Assembly: GCA_035937595.1 (NCBI GenBank)
Contig: DASZHS010000001.1
Span: forward strand, 4,068-68,067
Direction of reading: 5' to 3'
DNA: 64,000 nucleotides
Source of the DNA: Palsa-459 sp035937595
Lineage (GTDB): Bacteria; Actinomycetota; Acidimicrobiia; Acidimicrobiales; RAAP-2
Numbering within the stretch: the stretch's first letter is position 1; every line of letters begins with the position of its first letter. The notes below the pieces were generated by a model, which had not been told where the DNA came from, made no database searches, and saw only the letters and a program-made list of their open reading frames with translations. Below are positions 41,106 to 53,549 of this stretch, piece by piece. The translations under genes were made by a program, and so were the position numbers.

Positions 41106-41117
41106 CACCGCACAGTA
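41106..41117 (-). promoter_or_regulatory. Leaderless promoter of gpmA
   Basis: TACTGT (41117-41112, minus strand), 6 bases, then GTG 41105. Confidence 0.6.
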
Positions 41118-41182
41118 GCCACGACGCTTCGCCGTCCCGCCGCGGGGACGCCGGCACCGGCGGGTCGTGGTGGTGCGGGTCG

Positions 41183-41650
41183 TCACTCGCCCGGCGGGCC
41201 ACCGCACGGCGTGTAGGGCGACCAGTGCCACGTGATGCGGACCTCGGTCGGCACGACGATGGCGCAGCGCGTGCGCTTCACCGTGCCGAGGCCGTCGTCG
41301 TAGACGGTCCAGCCGTGCAGGACGTACATCGTGAAGACGTCGTAGGCGCCGTCGTCTTGGACGCTCCGCTGTGCGGCCCCCGACGACCGGCGGGGGACGA
41401 GCTTGGCCGCGGCCCAGTACACGGGGCCATCGAGCGCGTAGTAGGTCATGCCCTTCGCGAGCCCGACGTAGTCGCGCACCGGCAGGTGGTGCGCGGCGGC
41501 GCCCGCCGCGAGGAGCGCCGCTTCGAGGCCGGGCGTCACGCGAAGCCCCTGGGTACCCATCACCGCCCTCGGCGACGACCCACCCCCACACGCGGTGAGC
41601 GACGCCGCGCCGACGAGCACCCAGGCGACGACGAGTGCCGTTCGCCACAT
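41183..41650 (-). CDS. Putative lipoprotein, first of a paralogous pair
   Basis: The 155-residue protein has a lipoprotein signal (MWRTALVVAWVLVGAASLTAC) whose Cys after LTA would be lipidated. The body has VTPGLEAALLAAGAAAHHLP, YYALDGPVYWAAAKLVP, SVQDDGAYDVFT, TVYDDGLGTV and WSPYTPCG. It aligns over its length with the next gene, so the two are tandem duplicates. No known domain is recognised. ATG 41650 follows GGGAGGGG. A function at the cell surface is all that can be said. Confidence 0.75.
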   Translation of the reverse strand: MWRTALVVAWVLVGAASLTACGGGSSPRAVMGTQGLRVTPGLEAALLAAGAAAHHLPVRDYVGLAKGMTYYALDGPVYWAAAKLVPRRSSGAAQRSVQDDGAYDVFTMYVLHGWTVYDDGLGTVKRTRCAIVVPTEVRITWHWSPYTPCGGPPGE

Positions 41651-41726
41651 CGAGCCCCTCCCGACGCGCGCACCGCACCCCGCCACGGGCTCATTAGGTC
41701 GGTGGCGGCGCCCGGTGGCCGAACGC

Positions 41727-42275
41727 TCACACACCGGCCGGCACGCCGCAGGGGGTCGCCAGCGACCAGCCCCAGACGGTGCGCACGGCGGTGGGCACGC
41801 GGATCGCACAGATGGTGCCGTGCTGGCCGCCGAGCCCGTCGTTGAACGCCGTCCACGCACCGTGCGACGCCTTGGTGAAGATGGCGTAGGCGCCGTCGTC
41901 CTGCACGCTCACCTGGGCTCGCTGCGACGCGGCGCTCGGGACCACCTGCGCCCCTGCCCAGTAGAGCTGGGTGGTCGGGTCGTACGCGTAGAACGTCTTG
42001 CCCGTGGCGAGGCCCGTGTAGGCCGAGGCCGGCAGCGAGTGCGCGGCCGCGAACGCGGCGACGAGCGCCGACCTGATCCCGGCGGTCACCGCCAGGTTCT
42101 GCGCACCCGAGCCCGACGTGGCGGACGTGGTCGTGGGCGGTGTCGCGCTGGGCGACGAGCCACAAGCCGCGAGCACGAGGGCGCTGGCGGCCACCAGCGC
42201 GGCGACGGCGACGCCCTTCAGCGGCGGCCGGGTGCTCGCCCGGTGCTGGCCCGGCGACGCATCGGGCCGCCGCAC
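41727..42275 (-). CDS. Putative lipoprotein, second of a paralogous pair
   Basis: The 182-residue protein has signal helix GVAVAALVAASALVLAAC with lipobox LAAC, a Ser/Thr-rich linker, and the same body as its downstream paralogue. Shared segments are VTAGIRSALVAAFAAAHSLP, YAYDPTTQLYWAGAQVVP, SVQDDGAYAIFT, AFNDGLG and the final ATPCG. The GTG at 42275 has a GAGG site that overlaps the stop of the upstream monooxygenase-like gene, suggesting one transcript. An earlier in-frame start at 42341 would overlap that gene by 56 bases. Confidence 0.7.
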   Translation of the reverse strand: MRRPDASPGQHRASTRPPLKGVAVAALVAASALVLAACGSSPSATPPTTTSATSGSGAQNLAVTAGIRSALVAAFAAAHSLPASAYTGLATGKTFYAYDPTTQLYWAGAQVVPSAASQRAQVSVQDDGAYAIFTKASHGAWTAFNDGLGGQHGTICAIRVPTAVRTVWGWSLATPCGVPAGV

Positions 42276-42285
42276 GACCGGGACC

Positions 42286-42561
42286 TCAGCCCTTGACGAT
42301 GTTGTGAATGGGGGAGACCATCGGCTCGCCGGGGTCCGCACCGACCTCGGCCATGATCGGCCGGAGCGTCTCGCCGAAGGCCTGGAACGACGCCTCGGAG
42401 TCCCAGACGTCGAAGACCTGGATGGAACCCTCGTGCTCCATCGCGACGTGGTACAGCCGTCCCTTGGGGGCGCCGGCGCCGGCGGCCTCGAGGCGCTTGA
42501 GGGCGTCGTCGTAGACGTCGGGGGCGAAGTTGCTGGGCTGGAAGTAGAGGCCGAGGGGCAT
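42286..42561 (-). CDS. Small ABM/dimeric alpha-beta barrel domain protein
   Basis: The 91-residue protein has the ferredoxin-like pattern of antibiotic-biosynthesis-monooxygenase or Dabb proteins. It shows LGLYFQPSNFAPDVYDDALK, AAGAGAPKGRLYHVAMEHEG, IQVFDVWDSEASFQAFGETL and a last strand VSPIHNIVKG. Such proteins dimerise; many have no proven enzyme activity. ATG 42561 follows CAAGGAGA. A TAGGCT hexamer near 42620 may be its -10. It appears to lead the lipoprotein genes. Confidence 0.75.
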   Translation of the reverse strand: MPLGLYFQPSNFAPDVYDDALKRLEAAGAGAPKGRLYHVAMEHEGSIQVFDVWDSEASFQAFGETLRPIMAEVGADPGEPMVSPIHNIVKG

Positions 42562-42737
42562 GTCGTCTCCTTGTTGGTGGCCAGGCGGTTCCCGGCGGTG
42601 CGTCAGGTCTGGGCGGCGGAGCCTACCGAGGCCCTCGCCGAGCGACAACCGGATCCTGGCTCCCCGGCGCGGCCCGCCCCCCGGCCCACGGGCCCTCCCG
42701 GGCCACTCAGAGTTGACAAGAAGGGCAGCAAGTTCTA

Positions 42738-42768
42738 CTTGACAAGGGTCCTATCAAGTTTGTAGAAT
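42738..42768 (+). promoter_or_regulatory. dnaK promoter with HAIR-like HspR operator
   Basis: TTGACA (42739-42744), 18 bases and TAGAAT (42763-42768) form the promoter. The -35 is embedded in CTTGACA-N7-TATCAAG (42738-42758), which fits the HspR element CTTGAGT-N7-ACTCAAG with its outer five bases intact on each side. HspR is encoded in the same operon. Confidence 0.85.
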
Positions 42769-42844
42769 GTCTGCTGATCTCCCGTGGCACGCCCGTCGGA
42801 CCCGCCGGCGGCCGCCCCGGGGGCCACCAGGAGCGGAGCACGCG

Positions 42845-44676
<1,832 letters not shown>

Positions 44677-44680
<4 letters not shown>

Positions 44681-45309
44681 GCGCGGGGTTCGAGGACGGC
44701 GGGGGAGGTCCCGCGCCGCGCTCGAGTGAGGCCAGGTCCGACGCGCCGACGGGCGAGACGCCCGCGACGCGCCCGGGCGACGCCGCGCCCGGCGCCGACG
44801 ATGACGCGGGCACGGCGACCGCCGGTGCGATCGACGGCGTGTCGTTCGCGGCCGTTGACGAGCGCAGTGAGCTCGAGCGCGAGCGCGACGAGTACCTCGA
44901 CGCGCTCCGGCGGGTGCAGGCCGACTTCGAGAACTACCGCAAGCGGGTCGACCGACAGTTCGAGGAGCTCGCCGCCCGCGGCGTCGCCACCCTCGTGGGC
45001 CGAATCCTGCCCGTCCTCGACACGCTCGACCTCGCCGAGGACCACCTGCTCGCCGAGCCGCCGGGCAGTGGTGCGGTCGCGGCGGAGACCAAGGCCCTCG
45101 TCCAGGCGCGCGCGCTCCTGCTCGACACCTTGGAGAAGGAGGGGCTCGAGCGCGTGGGCGCGGCCGGCGAGCCCTTCGACCCCACGGTCCACGACGCGGT
45201 CGCGCACGCCGAGGCCCAGGGCGGACCGACCGTCGACGAGGTGCTGCGATCGGGCTACCGGTGGCGCGGGCAGGTGCTGCGGCCCGCGATGGTGAAAGTC
45301 AGGGGCTGA
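44677..45309 (+). CDS. grpE: Nucleotide exchange factor GrpE
   Basis: The 210-residue protein has an acidic low-complexity N-terminus (about 60 residues). The long coiled coil (ELERERDEYLDALRRVQADF, NYRKRVDRQFEELAARGV) precedes the C-terminal beta wing (LERVGAAGEPFDPTVHDAVA, GYRWRGQVLRPAMVKV). It releases ADP from DnaK. The GTG overlaps the dnaK stop and the TGA overlaps the dnaJ ATG. Confidence 0.96.
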
Positions 45310-46403
45310 TGGCCGAGCGAGCGTGGTTCGAGGAGGACTACTACAAGGCGCTCGGCGTACCCTCGACGGCGACGGACAAGGAGATCACCAAGGCCTACCG
45401 CAAGCTCGCGAAGGCCCACCACCCCGACACGAACCCCGGCTCCGAGGAGCGGTTCAAGGAGGTCTCCGCCGCCTACGACGTGCTCGGGGACCACGCCAAG
45501 CGCCAGGAGTACGACGAGGTCCGACGGCTCGGGCCGATGGCGGGCGGGTTCGGCGGCGGCGGCGGCGGGTTCCGCGCACCCGGCGGCGCCACCTTCACGA
45601 TGGGCGACATCGGGGACTTCGGGGACCTGCTTGGCGGGCTCTTCGGCTCGCGACGCCGCGCGCCCAAGCGGGGGGCCGACGTCGAGACGGCGCTGCACCT
45701 GCGCTTCGAGGACGCCGTGCGGGGGGTGACGACGTCGGTCAACCTGCCGACCGACGCGCCGTGCCACACGTGCCACGGCTCGGGCGCCGCCCCCGGGACC
45801 ACGCCGGTCGAGTGCGAGCGCTGCCACGGGCGCGGCGTGCTCGACGACGACAAGGGCATGTTCTCCCTGTCGACGATCTGCCCGGTGTGCCAGGGGCGCG
45901 GCGTGCGCATCGAGACGCCGTGCCCCACCTGCCACGGCTCGGGGCGCGAGGCTTCGAGCCGCTCGGTGAAGGTGCGGATACCCCCGGGTGTCGAGGGCGG
46001 GCAGCGCATCCGGGTGCGGGGCAAGGGCCAGCCCGGACAGCAGGGGGCGCCGGCCGGCGACCTCTACGTCGTCGTCCACGTCTCGCGCGACCCGCGATTC
46101 GGCCGCAAGGGCCGCAACCTCACGACGCACGTGCCGGTCAGCTTCGCCGACGCCACGCTCGGGACGACGGCCGTCGTCGACACGCTCGACGCCCCGGTCA
46201 CCGTGCGCGTCCCGCCCGGCACCTCGCCCGGGACCACCATGCGCCTCCGTGGCCGCGGCGTGCCGGCACACGGGAAGACCGCCGCCGGTGACCTGCTCGT
46301 GACGATCGACGTGACGGTCCCGACCGACCTCACCGACGAGCAGCGCGCGGCGGTCCAGGAGATGGCGAAGACGCTCGAGGGCGTGACGGAGGAGCGATCG
46401 TGA
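45309..46403 (+). CDS. dnaJ: Chaperone DnaJ
   Basis: The 364-residue co-chaperone has a J domain (DYYKALGVPSTATDKEITKA, HPD in HHPDTNP), a Gly/Phe-rich region, and the zinc-binding domain with four CxxCxGxG repeats (CHTCHGSG, CERCHGRG, CPVCQGRG, CPTCHGSG). The C-terminal client-binding domain follows. It stimulates DnaK ATPase and delivers substrates. It is coupled to grpE and to hspR by 4-base overlaps. Confidence 0.97.
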   Translation: MAERAWFEEDYYKALGVPSTATDKEITKAYRKLAKAHHPDTNPGSEERFKEVSAAYDVLGDHAKRQEYDEVRRLGPMAGGFGGGGGGFRAPGGATFTMGDIGDFGDLLGGLFGSRRRAPKRGADVETALHLRFEDAVRGVTTSVNLPTDAPCHTCHGSGAAPGTTPVECERCHGRGVLDDDKGMFSLSTICPVCQGRGVRIETPCPTCHGSGREASSRSVKVRIPPGVEGGQRIRVRGKGQPGQQGAPAGDLYVVVHVSRDPRFGRKGRNLTTHVPVSFADATLGTTAVVDTLDAPVTVRVPPGTSPGTTMRLRGRGVPAHGKTAAGDLLVTIDVTVPTDLTDEQRAAVQEMAKTLEGVTEERS

Positions 46404-46839
46404 CGACGCGAGCCACACGGGGGAAGGCGGCGGGACCCGCACGCGGCGGCGGGCACGGCGACGAGGGCGCCCACGCCGTCTACGTGATCTCGGTCGCGGC
46501 GCGCCTCGTCGGCATGCACCCCCAGACGCTGCGCAACTACGAGCGGACGGGACTCCTCGACCCCTCGCGCACGAGGGGCGGCTCGCGCCGCTTCTCGGAG
46601 GCCGACCTCGACCAGCTGCGCCGCATCCACCAGCTGACGAGCGACGGCCACAACCTCGAGGGCGTGCGGCGGATCCTCGAGCTCGAGCGCGAGCTCGACG
46701 CGCTGCGCGACGAGCTCGACGCGCTGCGCGCCTCGGTGGCGCGCAGCGTCGAGGAGACCCACCGCGCCTATCGCCGCGACCTCGTGCCGCTGCGCCAGGC
46801 GGCGGTCGTCTGGCGCGCCGCGCCGAGGGGGACCGACCG

Positions 46840-46843
<4 letters not shown>
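46400..46843 (+). CDS. hspR: Heat-shock repressor HspR (MerR family)
   Basis: The 147-residue regulator has a MerR winged helix (VYVISVAARLVGMHPQTLRN, YERTGLLDPSRTRGGSRRFS, LRRIHQLTSDGHNLEGVRRI). A coiled coil of the type LDALRDELDALRAS follows. HspR with DnaK as co-repressor binds HAIR dyads and shuts off this operon. The matching HAIR-like site overlaps the dnaK -35. The N-terminal 25 residues are Gly/Arg/Ala-rich and not part of the fold. Confidence 0.95.
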
Positions 46844-49335
<2,492 letters not shown>

Positions 49336-49409
49336 CGCGGTCGTCGACGTCGCGCCGCGCGGGCCGCGGCGCCACCGCCCGATGGCGCAGGGCCGACCCC
49401 GGCGAGACC

Positions 49410-49421
49410 TAGCCTGACCCG
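49410..49421 (+). promoter_or_regulatory. Leaderless promoter of the ABC exporter operon
   Basis: TAGCCT (49410-49415) and 6 bases lead to an in-frame ATC at 49422 rather than to ATG or GTG. Confidence 0.5.
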
Positions 49422-50318
49422 ATCGCGGCGCTGCTCGAGCTCGAGGGTCTCACGCGCCGCTACGGAGCGGTGACCGCGCTCGACGGGCTCACCTTCTCGG
49501 TCCCGGCGGGCCGCGTCGTCGGGTTCCTCGGGCCGAACGGTGCCGGCAAGACGACCACGATGCGCGCGATCTTCGGGCTCACGGACCTCGACGCAGGGTC
49601 GGTCCGCTGGCAGGGCGCGCCCGTCGACCAGGCCGCACGGCGCCGGTTCGGCTACATGCCCGAGGAGCGCGGGCTGTACCCCACGATGCACGTGGCCGAG
49701 CAGGTCACCTACCTCGCCCGGCTCCACGGGCTCGACCCGGTGGCGGCGGGGGCCGCGACCACGACGTGGCTCGAGCGCCTCGGGATCGCCGAGCGCGCCG
49801 GCGACAAGGTCGAGAGCCTGTCCCACGGCAACCAGCAGCGGGTGCAGCTCGCCGCGGCGCTCGCGCACGATCCCGAGCTCCTGGTCCTCGACGAGCCGCT
49901 CGCGGGCCTCGACCCGACCGGGATCGACGCCATCTCCCAGGTGCTCGTCGAGCAGGCGCACCGCGGCTGCTGCGTCCTGCTCTCGAGCCACCAGCTGGAC
50001 CTCGTCGAGGACCTGTGCGAGTCGGTCACGATCATCGACCACGGCAGGGTCGTCGTCGCGGGCGACGTGGACGTCCTCGCGGAGAGCGGGCCGCGCCGGC
50101 TCCTCGTCCGCGTCGAGGGCGACCGCGCCGGTGCCTGGGCGCGCGGGCTCCCCGGCGTCCGGGTCTCCGAGAGCGACGGGGGCGCGATCCGCCTCGTGCT
50201 CGACGACGACGTCGACAGCGACGACGTGCTCCGAGCGGCGATGGGCGCGGGGCGGGTGACGGCGTTCTCCTTCGAGCGCCGCCGGCTCTCCGAGGTGTTC
50301 CGCGAGGCGCTCGGATGA
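49422..50318 (+). CDS. ABC transporter ATP-binding protein, possible ATC start
   Basis: The ATPase has Walker A GPNGAGKTT, Q-loop-region PEERGLYPT, signature LSHGNQQRVQLAAAL, Walker B LVLDEPLAGLD and a switch His in SSHQLDLVED. It resembles NatA-type exporter ATPases. The first ATG/GTG in frame is GTG 49470, but that removes the first beta strand (LLELEGLTRRYGAV) that ABC domains need. Reading from ATC 49422, exactly 6 bases after TAGCCT, restores a normal 298-residue protein. CTG 49431 is the other upstream option. The permease follows with an ATGA overlap. Confidence 0.88.
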   Translation: MAALLELEGLTRRYGAVTALDGLTFSVPAGRVVGFLGPNGAGKTTTMRAIFGLTDLDAGSVRWQGAPVDQAARRRFGYMPEERGLYPTMHVAEQVTYLARLHGLDPVAAGAATTTWLERLGIAERAGDKVESLSHGNQQRVQLAAALAHDPELLVLDEPLAGLDPTGIDAISQVLVEQAHRGCCVLLSSHQLDLVEDLCESVTIIDHGRVVVAGDVDVLAESGPRRLLVRVEGDRAGAWARGLPGVRVSESDGGAIRLVLDDDVDSDDVLRAAMGAGRVTAFSFERRRLSEVFREALG

Positions 50319-51610
50319 CCCTCGCGATCGTGGTCGGATGCGCGGCCGTCCTCGTCGCGCTGCGGTACTGGCGGCGAGCGCGGCGGAGCGGCGCGCACCA
50401 CGACCCCTGGCGGGTCGGTGCGCGGTCGATCGACCTGCACGGCGCCCCGCTCGTGGCGGCACGCGAGCTCCGCGAGCGCGTGCGGGGGCGGCCGTTCCGG
50501 ATCGGGACGGCGCTCATCCTCCTCGCGGTCGCGGCCGCCATCGTGATCCCGATCCTCACCCGTGGGACGCCGACACCCACCCAGGTGGGCATCGTCGGGC
50601 CCGCGACCCCGCAGCTGCGCGCCGCGATCCACACCGCGGCCGCCGGCGTCGGGACCTCCGTGCACGTCGTCGTAGAGCCGAGCGCGTCGGCGGCGCGCGA
50701 CGCCCTCGAGCGCGGCCGCCTCGACGTCGCGCTCCTCGGCGACCGAGCCGTCGTCGTGGCGACGCTCGATCCCACGGGTGCCTCGTCGAGCACCCAGCTC
50801 GCGACGGCGCTCGCCGGCGTCCTGGGTGTGCACGCCGCCTACCGGGCGGCCGGGCTCTCCCCGGCCCAGATCGCTCGGCTCGCGGGTGCGAAGCCCATCA
50901 CGATCCTGAGCCTGCAGCCGGCCACGAAGCCCCACAACGCGGGGAGCTCGGTCATCGGGGTGATCCTCGTCTTCTTGATGCTCACCCAGTACAACACCTG
51001 GATCCTGCTCGGGGTCATGGAGGAGAAGTCGAGCCGCGTCGTGGAGGTGCTGCTCGCGACGGTGCGGCCGATCCAGCTCCTCGCGGGCAAGGTGTTCGGC
51101 ATCGGCCTCGTCGCGCTCGGCCAGGCGACGCTGATCGTCTCGTTCGCCCTGGTCCTCGGTGCGATCGTGGGCTCGAACCTCCTCCACGGGGCGGCCCCGA
51201 TCGAGCTCGCGGCCGCGCTCCTCTGGCTCGTGCTCGGCTACGGCTTCTACTGCTGGGCCTACGCCGCGGCGGCGTCGATGGCCGAGCGCCAGGACCAGAT
51301 CCAGTCCGTCGCGCTCCCCTTGTCCATCCCGATCCTCATCGGCTACGTCTTCTCGCTGACGGTGGCGGGCTCGGGGAACGCCTCACCGTTCTTCAAGGTC
51401 CTCGCCTACCTCCCGCCGACCGCACCGTTCGCGATGCCCGTCCTCGTCGGGCTCGACCAGGTCTCGATCCTCGGGTTCGCCACCTCGGTCGTCATCAGCC
51501 TCCTCTGCACCGTCGGCGTCGCACGGCTGGCGGCCGTCGTGTACCGCCGCGCGATCCTGCGCACCGGATCAAAGGTGCGACTGCGCGACGTCCTGCGGAC
51601 CGCGCACTAG
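50315..51610 (+). CDS. ABC-2 type transporter permease, NatB-like
   Basis: The 431-residue protein has an N-terminal helix, a second helix near 65-85 (ALILLAVAAAIVIPIL), and an external domain of about 125 residues. A C-terminal block of five or six helices follows (VIGVILVFLMLTQYNTWILL, the GIGLVALGQATLIVSFALVL segment, AALLWLVLGYGFYCWAYAAA and others) with EEKSSRVVEVLLATVRP between them. That cytoplasmic motif is typical of NatB/ABC-2 exporters. It forms a transporter with the preceding ATPase; sodium or drug export is only a family expectation. Confidence 0.88.
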   Translation: MTLAIVVGCAAVLVALRYWRRARRSGAHHDPWRVGARSIDLHGAPLVAARELRERVRGRPFRIGTALILLAVAAAIVIPILTRGTPTPTQVGIVGPATPQLRAAIHTAAAGVGTSVHVVVEPSASAARDALERGRLDVALLGDRAVVVATLDPTGASSSTQLATALAGVLGVHAAYRAAGLSPAQIARLAGAKPITILSLQPATKPHNAGSSVIGVILVFLMLTQYNTWILLGVMEEKSSRVVEVLLATVRPIQLLAGKVFGIGLVALGQATLIVSFALVLGAIVGSNLLHGAAPIELAAALLWLVLGYGFYCWAYAAAASMAERQDQIQSVALPLSIPILIGYVFSLTVAGSGNASPFFKVLAYLPPTAPFAMPVLVGLDQVSILGFATSVVISLLCTVGVARLAAVVYRRAILRTGSKVRLRDVLRTAH

Positions 51611-51621
51611 CGGCCTCGCCG

Positions 51622-52140
51622 CTACCAGCCGACGGTGCCGTCGACGAGCTCGCGCAGGAAGTCCGCGTGCCCGTTGTGCCGCGCGTACTCCTCGATCATG
51701 TGGACGTAGATCCACCGCAGGGTGCACGGGCGGCCGTCGCGCAGCCCGGCGTCGTCGAGCTGCTTGTGCGAGGCGCTCGTCCGCGCCGCGTTGCAGGCGC
51801 CGCGCCACATCTCGAGGTCGTCCTCCCAGACCGCGTCGTCGAGCGGCACGAGCGCGGCGTCGCCGGCCCCCGGCGTCGCGAAGTAGCGGGGCGTCTCGGG
51901 CTCGCGGAGCAGCACGCGGACGAACCAGCTCCGCTCGACCTCCGCCATATGGCGGACGAGCCCGTGCAGCGAGAGGCTCGACGTCGGGATCGCGCGGCGC
52001 TTGCGCTGCTCGTCGCTGAGCCCCTCGCACTTCATGAGCAGCGTCACCCGGTGGAACTCGAGCCACTCCTCGAGCATCTGGCGCTCCGGGAGGTCGTAGG
52101 GCGGCTCGTGGCGCCGCGGGTCCACCAGCTCCTCGACCAT
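51622..52140 (-). CDS. DinB/DUF664 family protein
   Basis: The 172-residue protein is a four-helix-bundle DinB-like member. It has MLEEWLEFHRVTLLMKCEGL, PTSSLSLHGLVRHMAEVERS with the first metal-type His residues, and IYVHMIEEYARHNGHADFLR with the Glu and second His set. These residues would bind one divalent metal. DUF664 proteins are thought to be thiol-dependent transferases, unproven here. ATG 52140 follows GAGGAGGAG. It is divergent from purA. Confidence 0.88.
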   Translation of the reverse strand: MVEELVDPRRHEPPYDLPERQMLEEWLEFHRVTLLMKCEGLSDEQRKRRAIPTSSLSLHGLVRHMAEVERSWFVRVLLREPETPRYFATPGAGDAALVPLDDAVWEDDLEMWRGACNAARTSASHKQLDDAGLRDGRPCTLRWIYVHMIEEYARHNGHADFLRELVDGTVGW

Positions 52141-52235
52141 CGCTCCTCCTCGCCGGCGCGTCGTCGACGCTCGTCCGTACCGGCGGGCTGGCGCGACGAC
52201 GCGTCGCGCCACCCAGGTCGACGCGACCTCGCCGG

Positions 52236-52271
52236 TAGGATTGGTCGTCAGCAACCGCGGAGGGTCATCCG
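52236..52271 (+). promoter_or_regulatory. purA promoter and ribosome site deciding a TTG start
   Basis: TAGGAT (52236-52241) is a likely -10. GGAGGG (52259-52264) lies 7 bases before the TTG at 52272. CAGCAACC occurs at 52249-52256 and again just inside the gene. Confidence 0.6.
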
Positions 52272-53549
52272 TTGCCAGCAACCGTCGTGGTCGGCACCCA
52301 GTGGGGTGACGAGGGCAAGGGGAAGCTCACCGACCTGCTCTCCAAGGAGATGGACGTCGTCGTCCGCTACCAGGGCGGGCACAACGCGGGCCACCGCATC
52401 GTCGTCGACGGCGAGGCGTTCGCGCTCCAGCTCGTCCCCTCCGGCGTGCTGTACCCGGCCGTGACCCCCGTGATCGGCAACGGCGTGGTCGTCGACCCTC
52501 AGGTCCTGCTCGCCGAGGTCGACGCGCTCGAGGCGAGGGGCATCGACACCTCGCACCTGCTCGTCTCGGGCAACGCGCACCTGATCATGCCCTACCACCA
52601 AGAGCTCGACCGGGTGACCGAGCGGTTCTTGGGGCGCAACGCGCTCGGCACGACGAAGCGCGGCATCGGTCCCGCCTACGCCGACAAGGCGGCCCGCGTC
52701 GGGCTGCGCGTCCAGGACCTCCTCGACGCGAAGATTTTCCGCCAGAAGCTCGAGGTCGTCCTCAAGGAGAAGAACGGCGTCCTCTCGCGCGTGTACAACC
52801 GGCTCCCCATGTCGGCGGACGAGATCGCCGCGGCCTACCTCGACGTCTACGCCCCGAGGATCGCGCCCATGATCGCCGACACCGTCGGGTTCCTCCACGA
52901 CCAGCTCGCCGCAGGGCGTCACGTGCTGCTCGAGGGCGCCCAGGCGACCTTCCTCGACCTCGACCACGGGACCTACCCCTTCGTCACGTCGTCGAACCCG
53001 GTCGCCGGCGGCGCGTGCACCGGCTCGGGGATCGGCCCGCGCGACATCTCGAGGGTCATCGGGATCGCGAAGGCCTACGTGACACGAGTGGGTGCGGGGC
53101 CGTTCCCGACCGAGCTCACCGACGACGTGGGCGACCTGCTCGTCGAGCGCGGCCACGAGTTCGGGACCAACACGGGGCGCCGCCGGCGCTGCGGGTGGTT
53201 CGACGTCCCGATGGCGCGCCAGGCCGCACGGCTCAACTCGCTGTCGGACATCGCGCTCACCAAGCTCGACGTGCTCGACGCGCTCGAGTCGGTGAAGGTC
53301 TGCGTCGCCTACGAGGCCGACGGGAAGCGCTACGACTACCCGCCGTACCACCAGTCGGTGCTGCACGCGGTCACCCCGGTCTACGAGGAGCTCGAGGGGT
53401 GGCGCGAGGACCTGACCGCCTGCACGTCGTTCGACGAGATGCCCGCGGCCGCGCGGGACTACGTCGCGTTCCTCGCCACGTGCACGGGCGTGCCGATCCA
53501 CGTCGTGGGCGTCGGGCCCGGCCGCGAGCAGTTCGTCGCCGTGCCGTGA
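52272..53549 (+). CDS. purA: Adenylosuccinate synthetase
   Basis: The 425-residue enzyme joins aspartate to IMP with GTP, the first step from IMP to AMP. It has VGTQWGDEGKGKLTDLLSKE, YQGGHNAGHRIVVDGE, GTTKRGIGPAYADKAAR, EGAQATFLDLDHGTYPFVTS and the C-terminal KVCVAYEADGKRYDYPP. The start is TTG 52272, giving MPATVVVGTQWGDE. No ATG or GTG is closer to the conserved start, and the ribosome site fits. It leads a run of six pur genes coupled by 4-base overlaps. Confidence 0.96.
   Translation: MPATVVVGTQWGDEGKGKLTDLLSKEMDVVVRYQGGHNAGHRIVVDGEAFALQLVPSGVLYPAVTPVIGNGVVVDPQVLLAEVDALEARGIDTSHLLVSGNAHLIMPYHQELDRVTERFLGRNALGTTKRGIGPAYADKAARVGLRVQDLLDAKIFRQKLEVVLKEKNGVLSRVYNRLPMSADEIAAAYLDVYAPRIAPMIADTVGFLHDQLAAGRHVLLEGAQATFLDLDHGTYPFVTSSNPVAGGACTGSGIGPRDISRVIGIAKAYVTRVGAGPFPTELTDDVGDLLVERGHEFGTNTGRRRRCGWFDVPMARQAARLNSLSDIALTKLDVLDALESVKVCVAYEADGKRYDYPPYHQSVLHAVTPVYEELEGWREDLTACTSFDEMPAAARDYVAFLATCTGVPIHVVGVGPGREQFVAVP

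Noticed and set aside
42713..42741. A second TTGACA promoter upstream of dnaK
   Set aside because: TTGACA at 42713 has only TACTTG at the right distance; the TTGACA-N18-TAGAAT pair downstream is much better.
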